Positions 44,565 to 57,071 of a stretch of 64,000 nucleotides of DNA are shown here, one piece after another. How positions within the stretch are numbered: position 1 is the first letter of the stretch; each line of letters starts with the position of its first letter. The position numbers were made by a program, and so were the translations under genes. The DNA comes from Aurifilum marmelostoma. Its lineage: Eukaryota; Ascomycota; Sordariomycetes; Diaporthales; Cryphonectriaceae. The notes below the pieces were generated by a model, which worked only from the letters and a program-made list of their open reading frames with translations, had not been told where the DNA came from and made no database searches. The stretch covers positions 1,349,882 to 1,413,881 of the forward strand of contig JAMXSV010000007.1 in the NCBI GenBank assembly GCA_027559495.1. Direction: 5' to 3'.

Positions 44565-47500
44565 ACTGAGTACTGTCGCTCAAAGGGAGCCGCGGCCAGC
44601 CACGTGGCTGAGAGGCCCGTCCACCCTCGTCACTCGCCGGACATCTAATGGTGCTGGCTCGTCGAATGACGGGAAGAGGGGGGGGGGAGGGCAGGCCAAC
44701 GACAAAAAAAAGGTCTAGAATTCGTTTACCGCTTCGCTTGCTGATGGGAAGGATGCAAGAGGTGGATCTATTAGAAAGGGCTTTAAGAGTCCGGGGAAAC
44801 AATGATCTTTCTCAGCAGCGATGATGGAAACGAACGAGGCTGTCGTCCCGCGGCTCTGGGGCCGGGGTTCCCTCCAGGGAAAAGAAGAAGAAGAAAAGGA
44901 AGGGGGGGGGCTGGTCCCAGACAAAACCATGAGCATGGAACTTTGTTGAATGGACAGCAGACAGAGCATGACGCCACTTGGTCTGGACAATTCAACCCAT
45001 GCTGACAGCCAAGATTTTGATTTCTGGCTGGGTTGGGTTGGTCGGGCTGGAGATGGCTTCTTGTTGCATCATCATCATTATCATCAAGAAGAGGATACAT
45101 ACCCTCGGGCAGCCGAGATAGAAGTATGCATAGACCCCCCAGGGAACTACAGGGAGGAAAATGAAATACATATGATATCACACTCAAAAGTTGCACAAGA
45201 GACAGTAGATCATTGCCTGGAAAGAGACCACCAAACCTGACCGACCTGCTTTTTGTGTCTGCTTCATTGGCCATGCGTGAATCTGGACGCGTCGCCAGCC
45301 TGACCGTTCTGTTCCCTGGCGATGGAGTTGAAAAGGTTGGCGCGTGAGACGATCCCAGCACCGTGGGAGCTACTTAGCATGCACCCTTGTGGCCCAGCCA
45401 GGCAGAAGAGACAAGGACGAGCAAGGAAAAGTCAGAAAGAAGATTTTCTTCACAACAGAGCCTCCTCGTCACTCTTCACTCTTCATCCCGCCCCGCACGC
45501 GGTAACCTGTCGTCTATCTCGCTTGGCGGTTGTGACACACACAAATCTCACCGGGTTACCAGAACGGGACAGGGGAACCACAGAGTTCGACACCCTGCGT
45601 TGATGGGTAAATGCAGGAGCTGTCGTCCTGGTTTGGGTTCTTATGCCGGCACGGCACAGCACAGGCTGCAACAAAGTAGAATAAGTAGTCCCTCCTCCCC
45701 ATCTCCCCACCAAGTTTACTTGACAGTCCAATCAGCTCTCTGAAACGGGACGTCCTCCCAGGGAGAACTTTGTGCATTTTCAAGACAAGGGTTCTCTATT
45801 CGTCCAAAACCGGCAAGGGACTGTGTGCGCGCGTGTGTGTGTGTGTTGTCTACGCGGCCGCCCGCGCCCGGTTTGTTAGGCAGAAGGGAGGAGCATGCAT
45901 GATGCAGATAGCCTATGTTTGCGTGGGTGTGTGTGGCTGCATTCCCGCATGCTGATTTGCGTGGCTCTTCGTTGTTTTGGGGAAAGAGAGAGGGGGGGGA
46001 CCAAGGGTATAGTAGGTCAACGGCGCTGCTGTCCTGATCTGGTGGGTTGCACGCGGTGTTGCAGCTGCTCTGTGCCGGAGCTACGACCACAAGGGAGGTG
46101 GCAGGCAGCACCTGATCAACCAACGGTGGACAGGCGGCGTCTTAGATGAGATGGGACTAGATGGCCGGAGATGTGCTGTGCTGCTGCTGCTAGAGTCTCG
46201 CTCCAAGCGAGCGTCAAGGCTCAGGTTCAGGCTCGGGCGGTAACTTGACGGATGGCACGTGAGAGCCTGCCGTGGATGGTGGTCTGGTTGAGTGATGCCC
46301 CGTTGCTATGGTAGTGGGGAGGGGGGGTGGTGAGAGAGGGTCTGCCCCAGGTGATTGTTGTTGTCCTATGTAATAGTAGTCGTTGATCAGGGTTTATGAA
46401 GTCTTGTCGCCGCCTACTGTATGGTGGGGCCCTGTGCAGTCGCTGCTGAGGAAAAGTGCAGTTGTATGCCTCGACTCCGCAGTGGATACAGTGAGCGCAT
46501 CCATCGTAGTACCGGAGCCCATGGGACTGGGACACAGTAGGAGGTCCCTATACGCTACGGCAGTCCCTCTTCTTCTTCTCCCTCTCTTGACGAGGTCGGG
46601 ATGACAAGCAGCATCTGTCTTGCAGAGAAGCAGTTTTCACTGACCGCCAGGATAGGAAGAAATGACTCGAGCCCTGAGGTAACAGCAAGCACCCAAGGAA
46701 AGCGGCATCATGGAGTTTACGTCTGTTCCTGACTCGGATGAGGGCTCTGAGAAATCTTAAAGCTGGACTGGCCGATCAGATTTATGTGGGTTTGCGTTTT
46801 GGACGTGTCTGGTTCACTTCGCCCGGTGACTGCAGCCTTGTGCTGGGATATGATGAGCGACGCCCTCGAGGCAACACGCAAGATGAGTCTCCAAGCACCA
46901 CCTCCAGGGGCAGTGGTCTGGACAAATCATCAGAGGCGCTGTGGCTTCCGGGGGGAGGGGCTTGCAGGAGGAACGAACTCCTCCCAAGAAGCAGGGACTG
47001 AGACACTCAGATGCCGATATCATGCAGGCCAGAGCGATGGGTGTGGGTCTCTTTCTGTACTGTGGTACTTGTACATAGTACTATGACTGTAGTGCTGCCC
47101 TTGTTGACGCTGCAGTGATGGACGGATCAGCAAGCGGGTGTTGCTTGAAACCCACCAGGCCTGGCCCAATAAGGGTGGAGCAGGTTTGCCTCCGCAGAGG
47201 TGTCATGCAGGACGAGGACAGCTCAGCCAAAGAGCCGCCACTGGGCTGTAGGGTTCCGTGTGTCTTGACAAGAGAGAGAGAGAGTGTGTGTGATTGTGTA
47301 TGTGTGTGTGTGCGCGCGCATGTGTGTTGTGTAGGCAGGACGCAAAGAATGAAAGCTTGGATCGACTGGCTGTTCTCAGAGTTACGACATGCCTAAGTGC
47401 TCTCTTCTTCCTCCTGCTAGCATCTGGCAGGTGGTGTAACGTGTTGCGCATCGCTGTTTCCGTATTTGTTGTTACTAAGCATCGTTGCTGTGTTTGTTCG

Positions 47501-47782
47501 AGGGAAGTAACGGACCGTTATCGTTATCAATGCCACCCAGGACGTGCTTCCCTCGAGTATTTGGTGATAAGCTCTGGACTGGAGCTTGGCAGAGTGAGGA
47601 AGGAGGTTGGGTTCCCCTGCGCCGCATCGATCCCGGATCGCCTGTCACACTATATACGTACTGTACAGCTGTGGCACGTAGGCTTGGTCATGGTTGTACT
47701 GCATGCCTGCCCCCAGAGATGATTTCACAGAGGTACAGTATCCTTCTGTGCTGACGCTTCTCCCTCCGTAGCGCCTGAACAG

Positions 47783-47784
<2 letters not shown>

Positions 47785-47824
<40 letters not shown>
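47785..47824. repeat. CA dinucleotide microsatellite, about 20 units
   Basis: Uninterrupted CA units in non-coding sequence. Confidence 0.95.
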
Positions 47825-47828
<4 letters not shown>

Positions 47829-50800
47829 CACACAAGCACACAAATCACACGCTAGAGGCCGGGCGAAGCGTCTCGAGTGGACCGCGTGGGGAGGGGACGT
47901 GTTGTTGGCAACGCCATCATCTTCCCCGGGTCCGAGCGTGGGAAAGGAGAGCGACCCCTCCTTCGGGCGAAGATGGTGGTGTAGTAGTGTTGTGAAGGGG
48001 ATAGATACTACACAGATTGTTACATCGAGTGCTGTGGCCAGGCCATCTACAGCTCGTAGCTAAGCGGAACCAGGCACCGAACCGACCGTTTACGGCATCA
48101 CTCATATCTGAGTGCTGCACTCGAAGTTTTGGAGGAGGAGGAGGAGGACCCTGAGGCGTAGGTGGTTCTTTTGTGCGGTGTGGTGCGTGCACCATAAGTA
48201 ATACCTTGGTTCAAGCTCGACACATGTGTGCATACCATAGTGCAACGCCAACACTGAAGGGGGAGGGGGAAAAAGAGTGGGATGGTGTTATTCTTGTCTG
48301 AGTACCCAGTGGCACCTTCAGGCCGGTGGTCCCGATCGTACAGAGCTTCTATGGGATCTTCCGGGGTCGCCCACTGGTTGGTCACGGAAGACACAATCGC
48401 AGTAGTGCGTTGACAGCATATCGCATGTGGATTCCTGGATGAGATGGTGATGCGCACGGCTCAGGGTTGAGTCATGGCCTCTTCTTAGAGTTGTCTGTCT
48501 TTTCGTATCATCCGCAGAAGTCGTAGTCTCCGCTGCTGTTGCCTTTTCTCTTGGGTGCCTATCTGCTGGTCGGATGGATGGATGGATCTTTGGGCGACAG
48601 GGTGGTATGGCAAGGCCAAGAGAAAGCGCAGAGAGAGAGAAAGGATCCGTTATCGCAGCCTGGACGACTTATCGCAACGCAAGGCGCAGCGCCTGCCGCG
48701 AGACGAAGGGTTCTGGATCGGTCGGTCCAATGCCTATTGTTACTGTTTCTGTCAAAGAGACGGGAGGACTTTGCGATAGCAAGTTTGAATCTTTCTATGG
48801 ACAGATTACACACTAATTTTCAAAGGTCAATGACACACAAAGAAAGATACAGCTGTACCGTTGTGCTGGAGATGCTAGAGAAGGTGTTTCTACGGACACA
48901 CCATTATGGTTACAGTAATTATGGCATATCCACAGTACTATGTACCACCACTTTGTTGCTGAAATGTTCAAGGATAAGTACTTGAATCTAGGGGACAGAT
49001 GCCGTCTGATCCGACTTGCTGCTGCCGTCCATCCTGTCACATATGCCCAAGAATGGAGAGAGCAGATCCAATAATAAAACTGGCGGCTTTTGCTCAGGGC
49101 TCTGCTCTTTACGCAGTGGTACAGTGTGTATGTACATTCTGCCCAACAGCCAGCTTGCCAGCCTGGTTCATGGTGTGTTGCGGTGCTAGAGTGCTTGCAG
49201 CTTGCTTCCCGCAGCCCTTTCCACTTCGGGGGTGGAGCTTGGGGGTCTGACAGGATGATATCCACAGACTTTATCGCAAGGGTCGTCCTGACAAGTCGTC
49301 ATGCATGTTTAGCATGTAACTACGATGGTACAAAGTACGTATCGCGCCTTATCTGTCGCCAGCCTGCCTGGCATGTTCCGTTCTTGTCTCTGCTCTGGTC
49401 CAACGGATGATGAACCATGTGCTGCACAGGTGAGAGCTCAGCAGTAGAAGGGTCGTGCGGACTGGCTGGTCAAATGCTTTCTGGGGTCTCAGCGCTTTGT
49501 GTGCATGCGGGCGCCTGCGATCTCCTGTGTGGAGAGAGAGACACAAGCCAGTCAGCCAAACAGCACAAGGGGGCAAGGCTTTGTATTGTGGCAGAGGAAA
49601 CCGGTCACGTCAACAGAGTTTCCTGACATGTAATTCAGACTAAGCCCCCCTCTCCACATAGAAGCGGCCGTGTCGTGACTTTCTGGGTCTATTTCGTGTT
49701 TGCTTCTTGTTACTACGGGGTCGCCACGAGGCGGCGGCGGCAGCAGATGGTCTGGCAGGCGGTACCTTGAAGGGACCTGGCCAGCTGACATGTGCTATAC
49801 CAAGTAGTAGTAGTTATTGTACATAGTAGAGTTGGGCTTGGGGGAAGGCGCCGTTCCAGGCTAGGCTAGGGATACCCCCCTCCCCCCTGTGGGTGAGCTT
49901 GGGCTGCTCAAGTGCGCGGTGCACAGGGGGGAGTCCCCAGTCCAGTTGAGTGCTGGCGGCATTTGGCCATCTCCCGTTTCGATCACATCACGAGTCCTAG
50001 GTCACCCACCACCCACCCTCTCACAATCTGAATCGACTTCTCCCCCTCCCCCCCCTCCGTACCAACGGCGTACCTGCGTGACTCTTCTCTCTTTCTTGGC
50101 CTCTCTCCTCTCCTTTCGCCTCGTCCATATGTAATCACAGTTCTAACTAGCTACCTTGCGAGTGTCTATTGGGTTCTTCTTTACTCCTTGACCTTCTATT
50201 TCCTTTTTTTAATCTTTCTTTCTCCGTCTTTTCCTGGGCTTCGTCAATCTGCCAAGCTTATTTCGTGCTGACTAGGAGACATCATCCATCCTGCTACTAC
50301 CACAGTAGTACCTCTTTTCCGTCTGCTCCCGTACTCGACCTCTTCCCGCCATCTGTGACTAATCGACTTCGATGATCCATCTTGCCCCGTTGTACCCTCT
50401 CGTTCTCTAAATTCCCCTCCCAACAATTCCTCTCTCGTCTTCTCTTCTCCTGTCTCCATTCTATTTATCCTCCCTCCGTTCATCTAGAGCGTCGCTCTTT
50501 CCGACAGACTTTGTCAAGACCACATTTCAAGTCTTGCACTTGGGTCTCGCCGGTCCTCGAACCTGAAGCACTCGTTATCTATTATCGGAGCCACTCACCG
50601 AGTTGATCTCGGTAGCTGACAGGTACAGATAAGAGAGTGGTTACCTCGCGCAAGAGCTTCCTTCAGACCTCCCCTCGCCCGTCACCTCCCCTCGTCTCAG
50701 CTCGAGAGCCTACAACAGCTGTGTGCTCAGTCAGGTCTGCCAGCAGCACAAGACCAACGGAACAATCCACACCTCTCAGTGCCTGGGTGTCAGTCATAGG

Positions 50801-51524
50801 CCCCTGTCGCACGCCGCAAGCGCCCCCTGGCCTCAAAAGCAGCAGCAGCCGCTGAGCGCCTCTGAGCGCCTCTGACTCTGACCCTCTTCCACCACCGTCA
50901 TCGTCGAACCTCGCGGCTCTTGTCCCCACCGGTTGGCTGGTTGATCATATCACGACGCCCTTCCTTCGCTGTACCAACTGGTGACTCTCCCCTGCCTGTG
51001 TCGGTATTCCGAGCCGCTGTCGTGTCCTGCCAAGGCTGCCTACGACGATCGCGTCCCCAGCAGGCCTCTCATCCAGCAAGACCCCCCCCTGGTCTGCTGC
51101 TAACTGGGGCCCCTGTCTATTAGTGCCCAGCCTGCTGCAGGCCCTCCAACAAGGTACGCATCCACCAATGCACCCCATCCCCCATGCAAAGCCCACACCC
51201 CATGCTTTTGGCTCCATCACGGTTACGCACTCAAAGCACTCCGAGGTCACTCACCTCCCATCTCGACGACCATCATTGCGGCGCGTCGAATCGGATCCTT
51301 GCCTGCCGCTCGCTGCCCTGGCCTGACCGTCCATCTCAAACCCTCCTGGGCTCCCCGACATCATCCAGACGCCATCACTTCCTCTTCCCTCTTCTGCTTT
51401 CTTTTCTTCTTTTCCTAACCATCTTCCCTCTTCAGGACGCACCACTTCTTCTCTAGGGACAGGAACCACCACCTACCAGGTCGACAACCACTCCCCTCCC
51501 ACCTTAGACCACGAGCCCATCTAC

Positions 51525-51574
51525 ATGCGTACATGACGCCAACGACAGCAGCATTCGATTCCTACTACCTGTAA
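51525..51574 (+). promoter_or_regulatory. Two overlapping short upstream frames before ATG1
   Basis: An ATG at 51525 opens a three-codon frame (to 51536). A second ATG at 51533 opens a 13-codon frame ending at 51574, 60 bases before the ATG1 start. If the leader begins upstream of these they could dampen ATG1 translation. A GTAAGC at 51571 followed by CAG near 51617 could instead mark a short leader intron, so the effect is uncertain. Confidence 0.35.
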
Positions 51575-51634
51575 GCCTGCGGGCTACGTCAACACAGCTG
51601 CCTTCCTGTCCCTTGCCAGCTCTCACAGGAAGCC

Positions 51635-54600
51635 ATGGCTTCACAGTCCTCGACTTCGGGGCGCTCACGCCCTTCCAGCGATGCTATGGATCAATGGAGC
51701 GTCGGTGTTAAGATCGGGAAGGGCAGCTTCGCCACTGTGTATTCGGGGACTCACAAGGTCAGCTTCCTCTGCTCTACCCTCCCGTGCGACCTGCCTGGCC
51801 GCCCGTACTTGGCACCTCTCCCTCCCTCCCTCTTCAAAGAAGGTGGAGGCCCAGTCTGGTATAGGCCGGCTTGGATCACCTTTCGCACGCCTACACCATA
51901 ATGTTTCGGGGTGTCTGCCACATACTGACAGCCTCTTCTTCGTCTGTGCAGAGAACCGGAGCCTACGTTGCCATCAAATCCGTCGAGCTTGGGAAGTTGA
52001 AGGGCAAGGTGAAGGAGAACCTCTACACCGAGATTAAGATCCTCGAGACGCTGCGTCACCCTCACATCGTCGCCCTGCATGAATGTGTCGAAACCCCCTC
52101 CCACATCCACCTGATGATGGAATACTGTGAGCTCGGCGACCTATCGTTGTTTATCAAGAAGAGAGAGTACTTCCCGGAACATCCAGCCACCAAGGACATG
52201 GCCCGGAAGTATCCAGGCGTCCCAAACGGCGGTCTGAACGAGGTCATAATACGACACTTCCTCAAGCAGCTCGCAAGCGCTCTCGAGTTCCTCCGCGGAA
52301 AGAACCTCATCCACCGCGACATCAAACCTCAGAACCTCCTCTTGCTCCCGTCTCCTGTCTGGCGAGAACATGAGAAGCACAAGCCGCTCATCCTAAGCGC
52401 CAGCCACGACAGCCTCATCCCGGCAGCCGGGCTGCGGTCGCTACCTATGCTCAAGCTGGCAGACTTTGGTTTTGCACGTGTGCTGCCATCCACCTCGCTC
52501 GCCGAGACCCTCTGCGGTTCCCCACTCTACATGGCCCCGGAGATCTTGCGTTACGAACGTTATGATGCCAAGGCGGACCTGTGGTCAATGGGGACCGTGC
52601 TGTACGAGATGGCTGCAGGACGTGCCCCGTTCCGGGCTACTAATCATGTCGAGCTCCTCCGCAAGATAGAAGCAGGAGGTGATGTGATCAAATTCCCCAG
52701 GGAGACCGTCCTGTCCGTCGAGATGAAGGCTCTCATCCGCGCACTCCTCAAGCGAAGCCCTGTGGAGCGGATCAGCTTCGAGGCTTTCTTCACCCATGAC
52801 ATCGTGACAGGCCAGATACCAGGACTCGTCGAGGAGGATCTGCCCCGACCCGCACAGCCGAGAAGGTCGCACGAGTCCATAACAGCCTCCAGGACCAGTG
52901 AGTCCGAATCACTCAGCCGGAGGTCATCGCTACGAAGATATGGCACCGATCGAGATATGAGCGGCGGCGAGACAGTCTCGTCTCCTGTGGATCCCGTCGA
53001 GAGGCCGTACAGGCGTTCCCCCCTTGTCTACCCCTACAGAGACCGAGAAACAGCTTGGTCACCCATCCCCGAGGCTCAGCTACTCCCCGCGCCAGGAGAT
53101 CGGCCAAGGCTTGGGCATACGTCGTCCACAGCCTGTGCCATCCACTTCAGCTCCAGTACGCCCTACGATGTACGAAACCCGCCGACGTGGTCAGTCGAGT
53201 GCGTCGGCCAACACCGTCGCTCGCGATGGTGTCTCTTCGGGGGCTACTGCAGACCACCAGCAGAGCAGCCGTACCGGACGGACTTCGACTGAGCACGAGA
53301 AGGCCGAGAACGAGATTGCTTTCGAGCGTGACTACGTTGTTGTCGACAAGAACCAAGTGGCTGTCAACGCTCTGGCTGACGAGCTGGCTGCCAATGGGCG
53401 CATGACCTCGCTAGCACAAGGTCAGTCTCCTAAGTCGGGGCAGATGGTGCGGCGGGTTACGACCCAGGGTGCTCCCGACTCCACTACGGGTGCCGTTGCA
53501 CCTTCGCCCTCGCGAGCCGTGCAGATTGCGCAGGGCAGGCGGCCGAATCCTCACGAGCGCAAGTCATCCCTGAGTGTCAGTCCAGGCTCTGCCACCAAAT
53601 ACATCTCCAGGGCCATTCAGGAGACGAGCCTCCGTCTTTTGGGCATCAGAAACCCGCCGCTTCTTGGCAAAGGTGCATCTCCACCTCAGCTGTACAGCCC
53701 ATTCCCCGCCTATCCCACCCCAACGGCACCTGTGAACCTCATAGGCGATGGAAAGCAGACCGCTCCATATGACGAGGACGCCCGTGTTGCCCAGTGCATC
53801 GAGGAGATCGCATCGCGAAGCGATGTCGTCTATGGCTTTGCCGAGGTCAAGTACAAGCAGCTCGTGCCTCTGACGCCATCTATGGACCACGGACTGGGTG
53901 GCGTGCCGGCAGACGGACCAGCACTAGATGTCGAGGAAGGGCTCACGCCGGATGCCATTGTTTCCTTGTCCGAAGAGGCGCTTGTACTGTATGTCAAGGC
54001 CTTGTCGCTTCTCGCTAAATCTATGGATGTGGCGAGCTTGTGGTGGTCGAGAAGGACACGGTCCGAGGCATCTGGCGGCCATGCTTCATCGGCTCGCGAC
54101 CCTGGCAACGCGCAGAACCTCACCCCTAGGATCAACGCCGTCGTGCAGTGGGTCCGCTCACGGTTCAACGAGGTCCTGGAGAAGGCCGAGGTGGTACGAC
54201 TGAAGCTCATCGATGCACAGGGAAACCTGCCGGAGGAGCATCCCAGCCATCCCAGCAACCACTCGACAGAGGCTGGTGGGTCAGCGGGCGCCTCAGCCGT
54301 CGACGGCGTCGTCATCACGCCAGGCATCAGTGCCGAGAAGCTCATGTACGACCGGGCGGTGGAGATGAGTCGCAAGGCAGCGATCGACGAGATATCCAAT
54401 GAAGATCTCGTGGGCTGTGAGATCTCATACGTCACAGCAATCTGTATGCTCGAGGCAGTCTTGGACAACGACGAGGATCTCCCTAAAAGGCGGGTCTCGG
54501 GAACTTCCAAGGAGGAGCGTACGACACCGCGGGAGGACATGTCGGATATCAACGCCGACGACCAACAAGCTATCAGAAAATGTGAGTTGTTGTGATAGAC

Positions 54601-54864
54601 CCGCCCGCCCCCCCCTCACCCCAAACACACACACACACAACACACACAAAGAAAAGAAAAAAACATGAGACTGGGAGAGAGAGAGAGAACCGCATTCGCT
54701 AATATTGAGCAGTGATAGGTATGATCACCGGTCGACTGACCACGGTCAGGCGCAAGCTACACATGATTGCGAGCGCAACGAAGCAACAGCAACAGCAACA
54801 GACTGTGGCCCGACGTCGCAGTGGCGAGGTGACCCCGAGGAGCTTGTCTTCTCAGGCCTCATAA
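51635..54864 (+). CDS. ATG1: Autophagy-initiating serine/threonine kinase Atg1 (ULK family), frame broken once
   Basis: Three exons: 51635-51757, 51952-54581 and 54713-54864. Donors are GTCAGC (weak) and GTGAGT. The first intron has a TACTGAC branch and TGTGCAG acceptor. With the break repaired the product is about 967 residues. The kinase domain begins at about residue 22: GKGSFATVY (28-36), VAIK with Lys50, LIHRDIKPQN with Asp164, DFG with Asp212, and GSPLYMAPEIL. The Ser-rich linker carries an Atg8-interacting YVVV motif (53333-53344). The C-terminal half has FAEVKYKQLVPL and the helical region expected to bind Atg13; the last exon ends in a Gln run and Arg/Ser. At 53018-53023 a run of six C separates the kinase frame from the linker frame; five would join them. 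Read literally the kinase frame stops at 53292. Acts at the phagophore assembly site (family knowledge). Confidence 0.94.
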
Positions 54865-55942
54865 GAAGGGTCAAAAATTTATGATTGAACGAAATTGCAT
54901 CGATGTGCATCACGACCGGTTGATTTTCAGCCTGACCGGTTCGACCTACATGACAGGAACCAGTCCTGTCGGAGAGGAGTCATATCATTGCTGCTCCTCC
55001 CTTTCTCTCCCTTCACGCCTCACATGCTTGCTTTCATGGGAGGGGCAATTCATCGAACGGTGTTTATGGTTTTCTCTCTCTCTCTATTTTCCCTCCTGCT
55101 TCGATTCACCACAAATTGTTTTCTAGTAATTGCGTTTTCCATCTTGAAACTCGGTATCTTTTCTCTCTCTTGTCGTCATGACCAAGGTTGACGGCTGGTC
55201 TCGGGCGCGACGGTGGTTGGATCGGCACTCATCGGCTTACAGGACAGCACGGTAGTTGGACTCGGATTTGCAGGCTTTTTTTTTTTTTTTTTTTTGATTT
55301 TCTGCTGGGCGTTGATTCCTCTGGTTGTTATTATGCTTTGTGTTTTTCATCATTTTTTTCCCCAGGGGACAAACTCGAGAATGGACCAGGTCCCAAGGCC
55401 AAATTACATGATTTTCATTTAAGCAAGGTTAACCTCCAGAGATGATTGTATCATCATGGCGGAATGTCTCATCCTGATGCTGCTAAGCTGGCAGGCAGGC
55501 AGACAACCTAGCTGAACTCTCTGCTGACGACAAGACCTAAGCTCAGGCTTGGGCTCATTGGTGTTGTCGTCGAGGGGACAGGAGGGGGCCAAGGGCTGTT
55601 GCACATACTTCCCTAGGTATACCTACTTTATATTCTTCTATTCTGTATCCTTTTGCAGCGGTGTACGAATTAGAATCAGTTACCTTGGAAGCCAAGGACA
55701 ATCAGATCAGATCATAGGGACGCATCTTTGCATGTAGTCATCTTCTTTGGCCAAATTCTCCACGCACTGAGTTTTGACAGGCGGTGGTGACAGAGCTGCA
55801 GTACTCCGAACAGCCGTCGAGGCACAATGTTGAAATAGATAACAGCAGCTGGCTGTGTGCTGAGCTGTGAATGCCAAGTATACTTGAATATTACATGTTC
55901 GAAATAAGTGTCCCATTCCATGATCTCTTTATGACTTGTGCT
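54865..55942. other. Convergent intergenic region between ATG1 and the lyase gene
   Basis: About 1.1 kb containing both 3' untranslated regions. It has a CT-rich stretch near 55070-55095, a poly-T tract at 55277-55295 and no coding signal. Confidence 0.55.
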
Positions 55943-57071
55943 CTACACCCCATTGGCAAAAGCCTGGCCTCCCATTTCCTTGTCAAAAGCGGCATACTTG
56001 TCCAGCCCACACACCTCAAAACACTCCCTCACCCCACCCCGGACCTTACCCTCCTCGTCCTTCACCTCCGCCACCATCCCCGTGCTCCTGAGCTCCTTGG
56101 CCGTCTCCCGATACGCAAGGATAGCCGCCGTCATGGAGAAGCACGGCCAGATGACGATCCGATAGCCCAGCGCGCGGGCCTCGTCGGCCGAGATGAGCGG
56201 GGTCACGCCCCCGGCCACCATGTTGAGCAGGCACGGCGTGGGCGCCAGGGCGCGCACGCTGTCGCGGACCTGCTCCGCGGTGCGCATGCCCTCGAGGAAG
56301 ACGACGTCGGCGCCGGCCTGCACGGCGAGGCGGAGGCGGCGGAGGGCGGCGTCGTAGCCCAGCGACTGCAGGGCGTCGGTGCGCGCGATGAGGACAATGT
56401 CGTCGCCGGCGGCGCGGCGGGCGGCGTGGGCGGCGCGGATGCGGGACGTGTAGGTGGCCTCGTCTACGAGCTCCTTGCCCATCAGGTGGCCGCAGCGCTT
56501 GGTGGTGGCCTGGTCTTCTATGTGGAGGGCTGCCACCCCGGCTTGGATGTAGCGCTCGACCTTTTTTTTTTTTGTGAGGAAAGGTTAGCTTGGGTTGGAA
56601 GGGGAAGACTCTAGGCCTGGGAGGGGCGCCTTTTTTTTTTTTTTTTTTTTTTTTTTTGGTCTTCCTTTTCCTACTTACTGTCCTGGCTACCATGACAGGT
56701 CCGCCATAGCCCGTGTCTGCATCTGCAATGACGGGCACGTTGCGATCCAGACTGGCAATCATGGCTGCGTTGCGGACCATGTCGTCGGCCGTGGCGATGC
56801 CGAGGTCGGGCATGCCCAGGACGGAGATGGCGGTGCCTGCGCCGGTCTATGGGTAGTGAGGCGAAAAGCAGTTTTTGTGAGCCTACAATGATTTCACTCT
56901 TTTGTCGTCTTGACTGGACTGATTAAATCAATCACTTACCATGTACAGAGTCTCAAAGCCTTCGTCCAGGCATACTCTGGCGGAGAGGCCGTCCTGGACG
57001 CCGGGGCAGACGATCAGCTTGTTCTCGTCTGCGAGCTGGGCGCGGAGCTTGGCGGCTGCCTTGTTGACCAT
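55943..57071 (-). CDS. Isocitrate lyase/PEP mutase superfamily enzyme
   Basis: Three exons: 57071-56940, 56846-56679 and 56560-55943. Donors are both GTAAGT; acceptors are CCATAG and AAAAAG. All introns are phase 0 and the product is 305 residues, normal for the PEP-mutase/methylisocitrate-lyase group. Seen: a start with LRAQLADENKLIVCPGVQDG, then GAGTAISVLGMPDLGIAT, the metal-binding loop VIADADTGYGGP, ALHIEDQ, and KRCGH, the catalytic-cysteine motif of lyases. Further on are IARTDAL, GADVVFLEGM and LNMVAGG. These fit carbon-carbon-bond lyases of the 2-methylisocitrate, dimethylmalate or oxaloacetate-hydrolase type. The length argues against a glyoxylate-cycle isocitrate lyase. Substrate not assignable. 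The second intron (56678-56561) has long T runs on the plus strand and an acceptor directly after a purine run. Confidence 0.92.

Larger units (their letters stand above)
44565..51634. other. Gene-poor region of about 7 kb upstream of ATG1
   Basis: No conserved or third-position-biased coding frame is visible. Features include a poly-G tract at 44681-44690, short GT/GC runs near 45831-45845 and 47282-47327, a long CA microsatellite at 47785-47824, GTAC-core words at 47063-47084, 49318-49340 and 49795-49830, and a strongly pyrimidine-rich part from about 49.99 to 51.63 kb. That last part probably includes the promoter and a long 5' leader of ATG1. Several short upstream frames lie in it. Confidence 0.55.

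Noticed and set aside
33152..53023. Programmed ribosomal frameshifting as the cause of the three frame breaks
   Set aside because: The genes are unrelated, the sites lack a shared slippery heptamer and downstream structure, the direction differs, and orthologues do not use it. Homopolymer error is simpler.
54930..54960. B-box-like GGTTCGACC as part of a tRNA gene
   Set aside because: No A-box or foldable acceptor stem at the right distance upstream.
55871..56614. 247-codon plus-strand frame over the lyase gene
   Set aside because: Antisense of a well-supported multi-exon enzyme gene.
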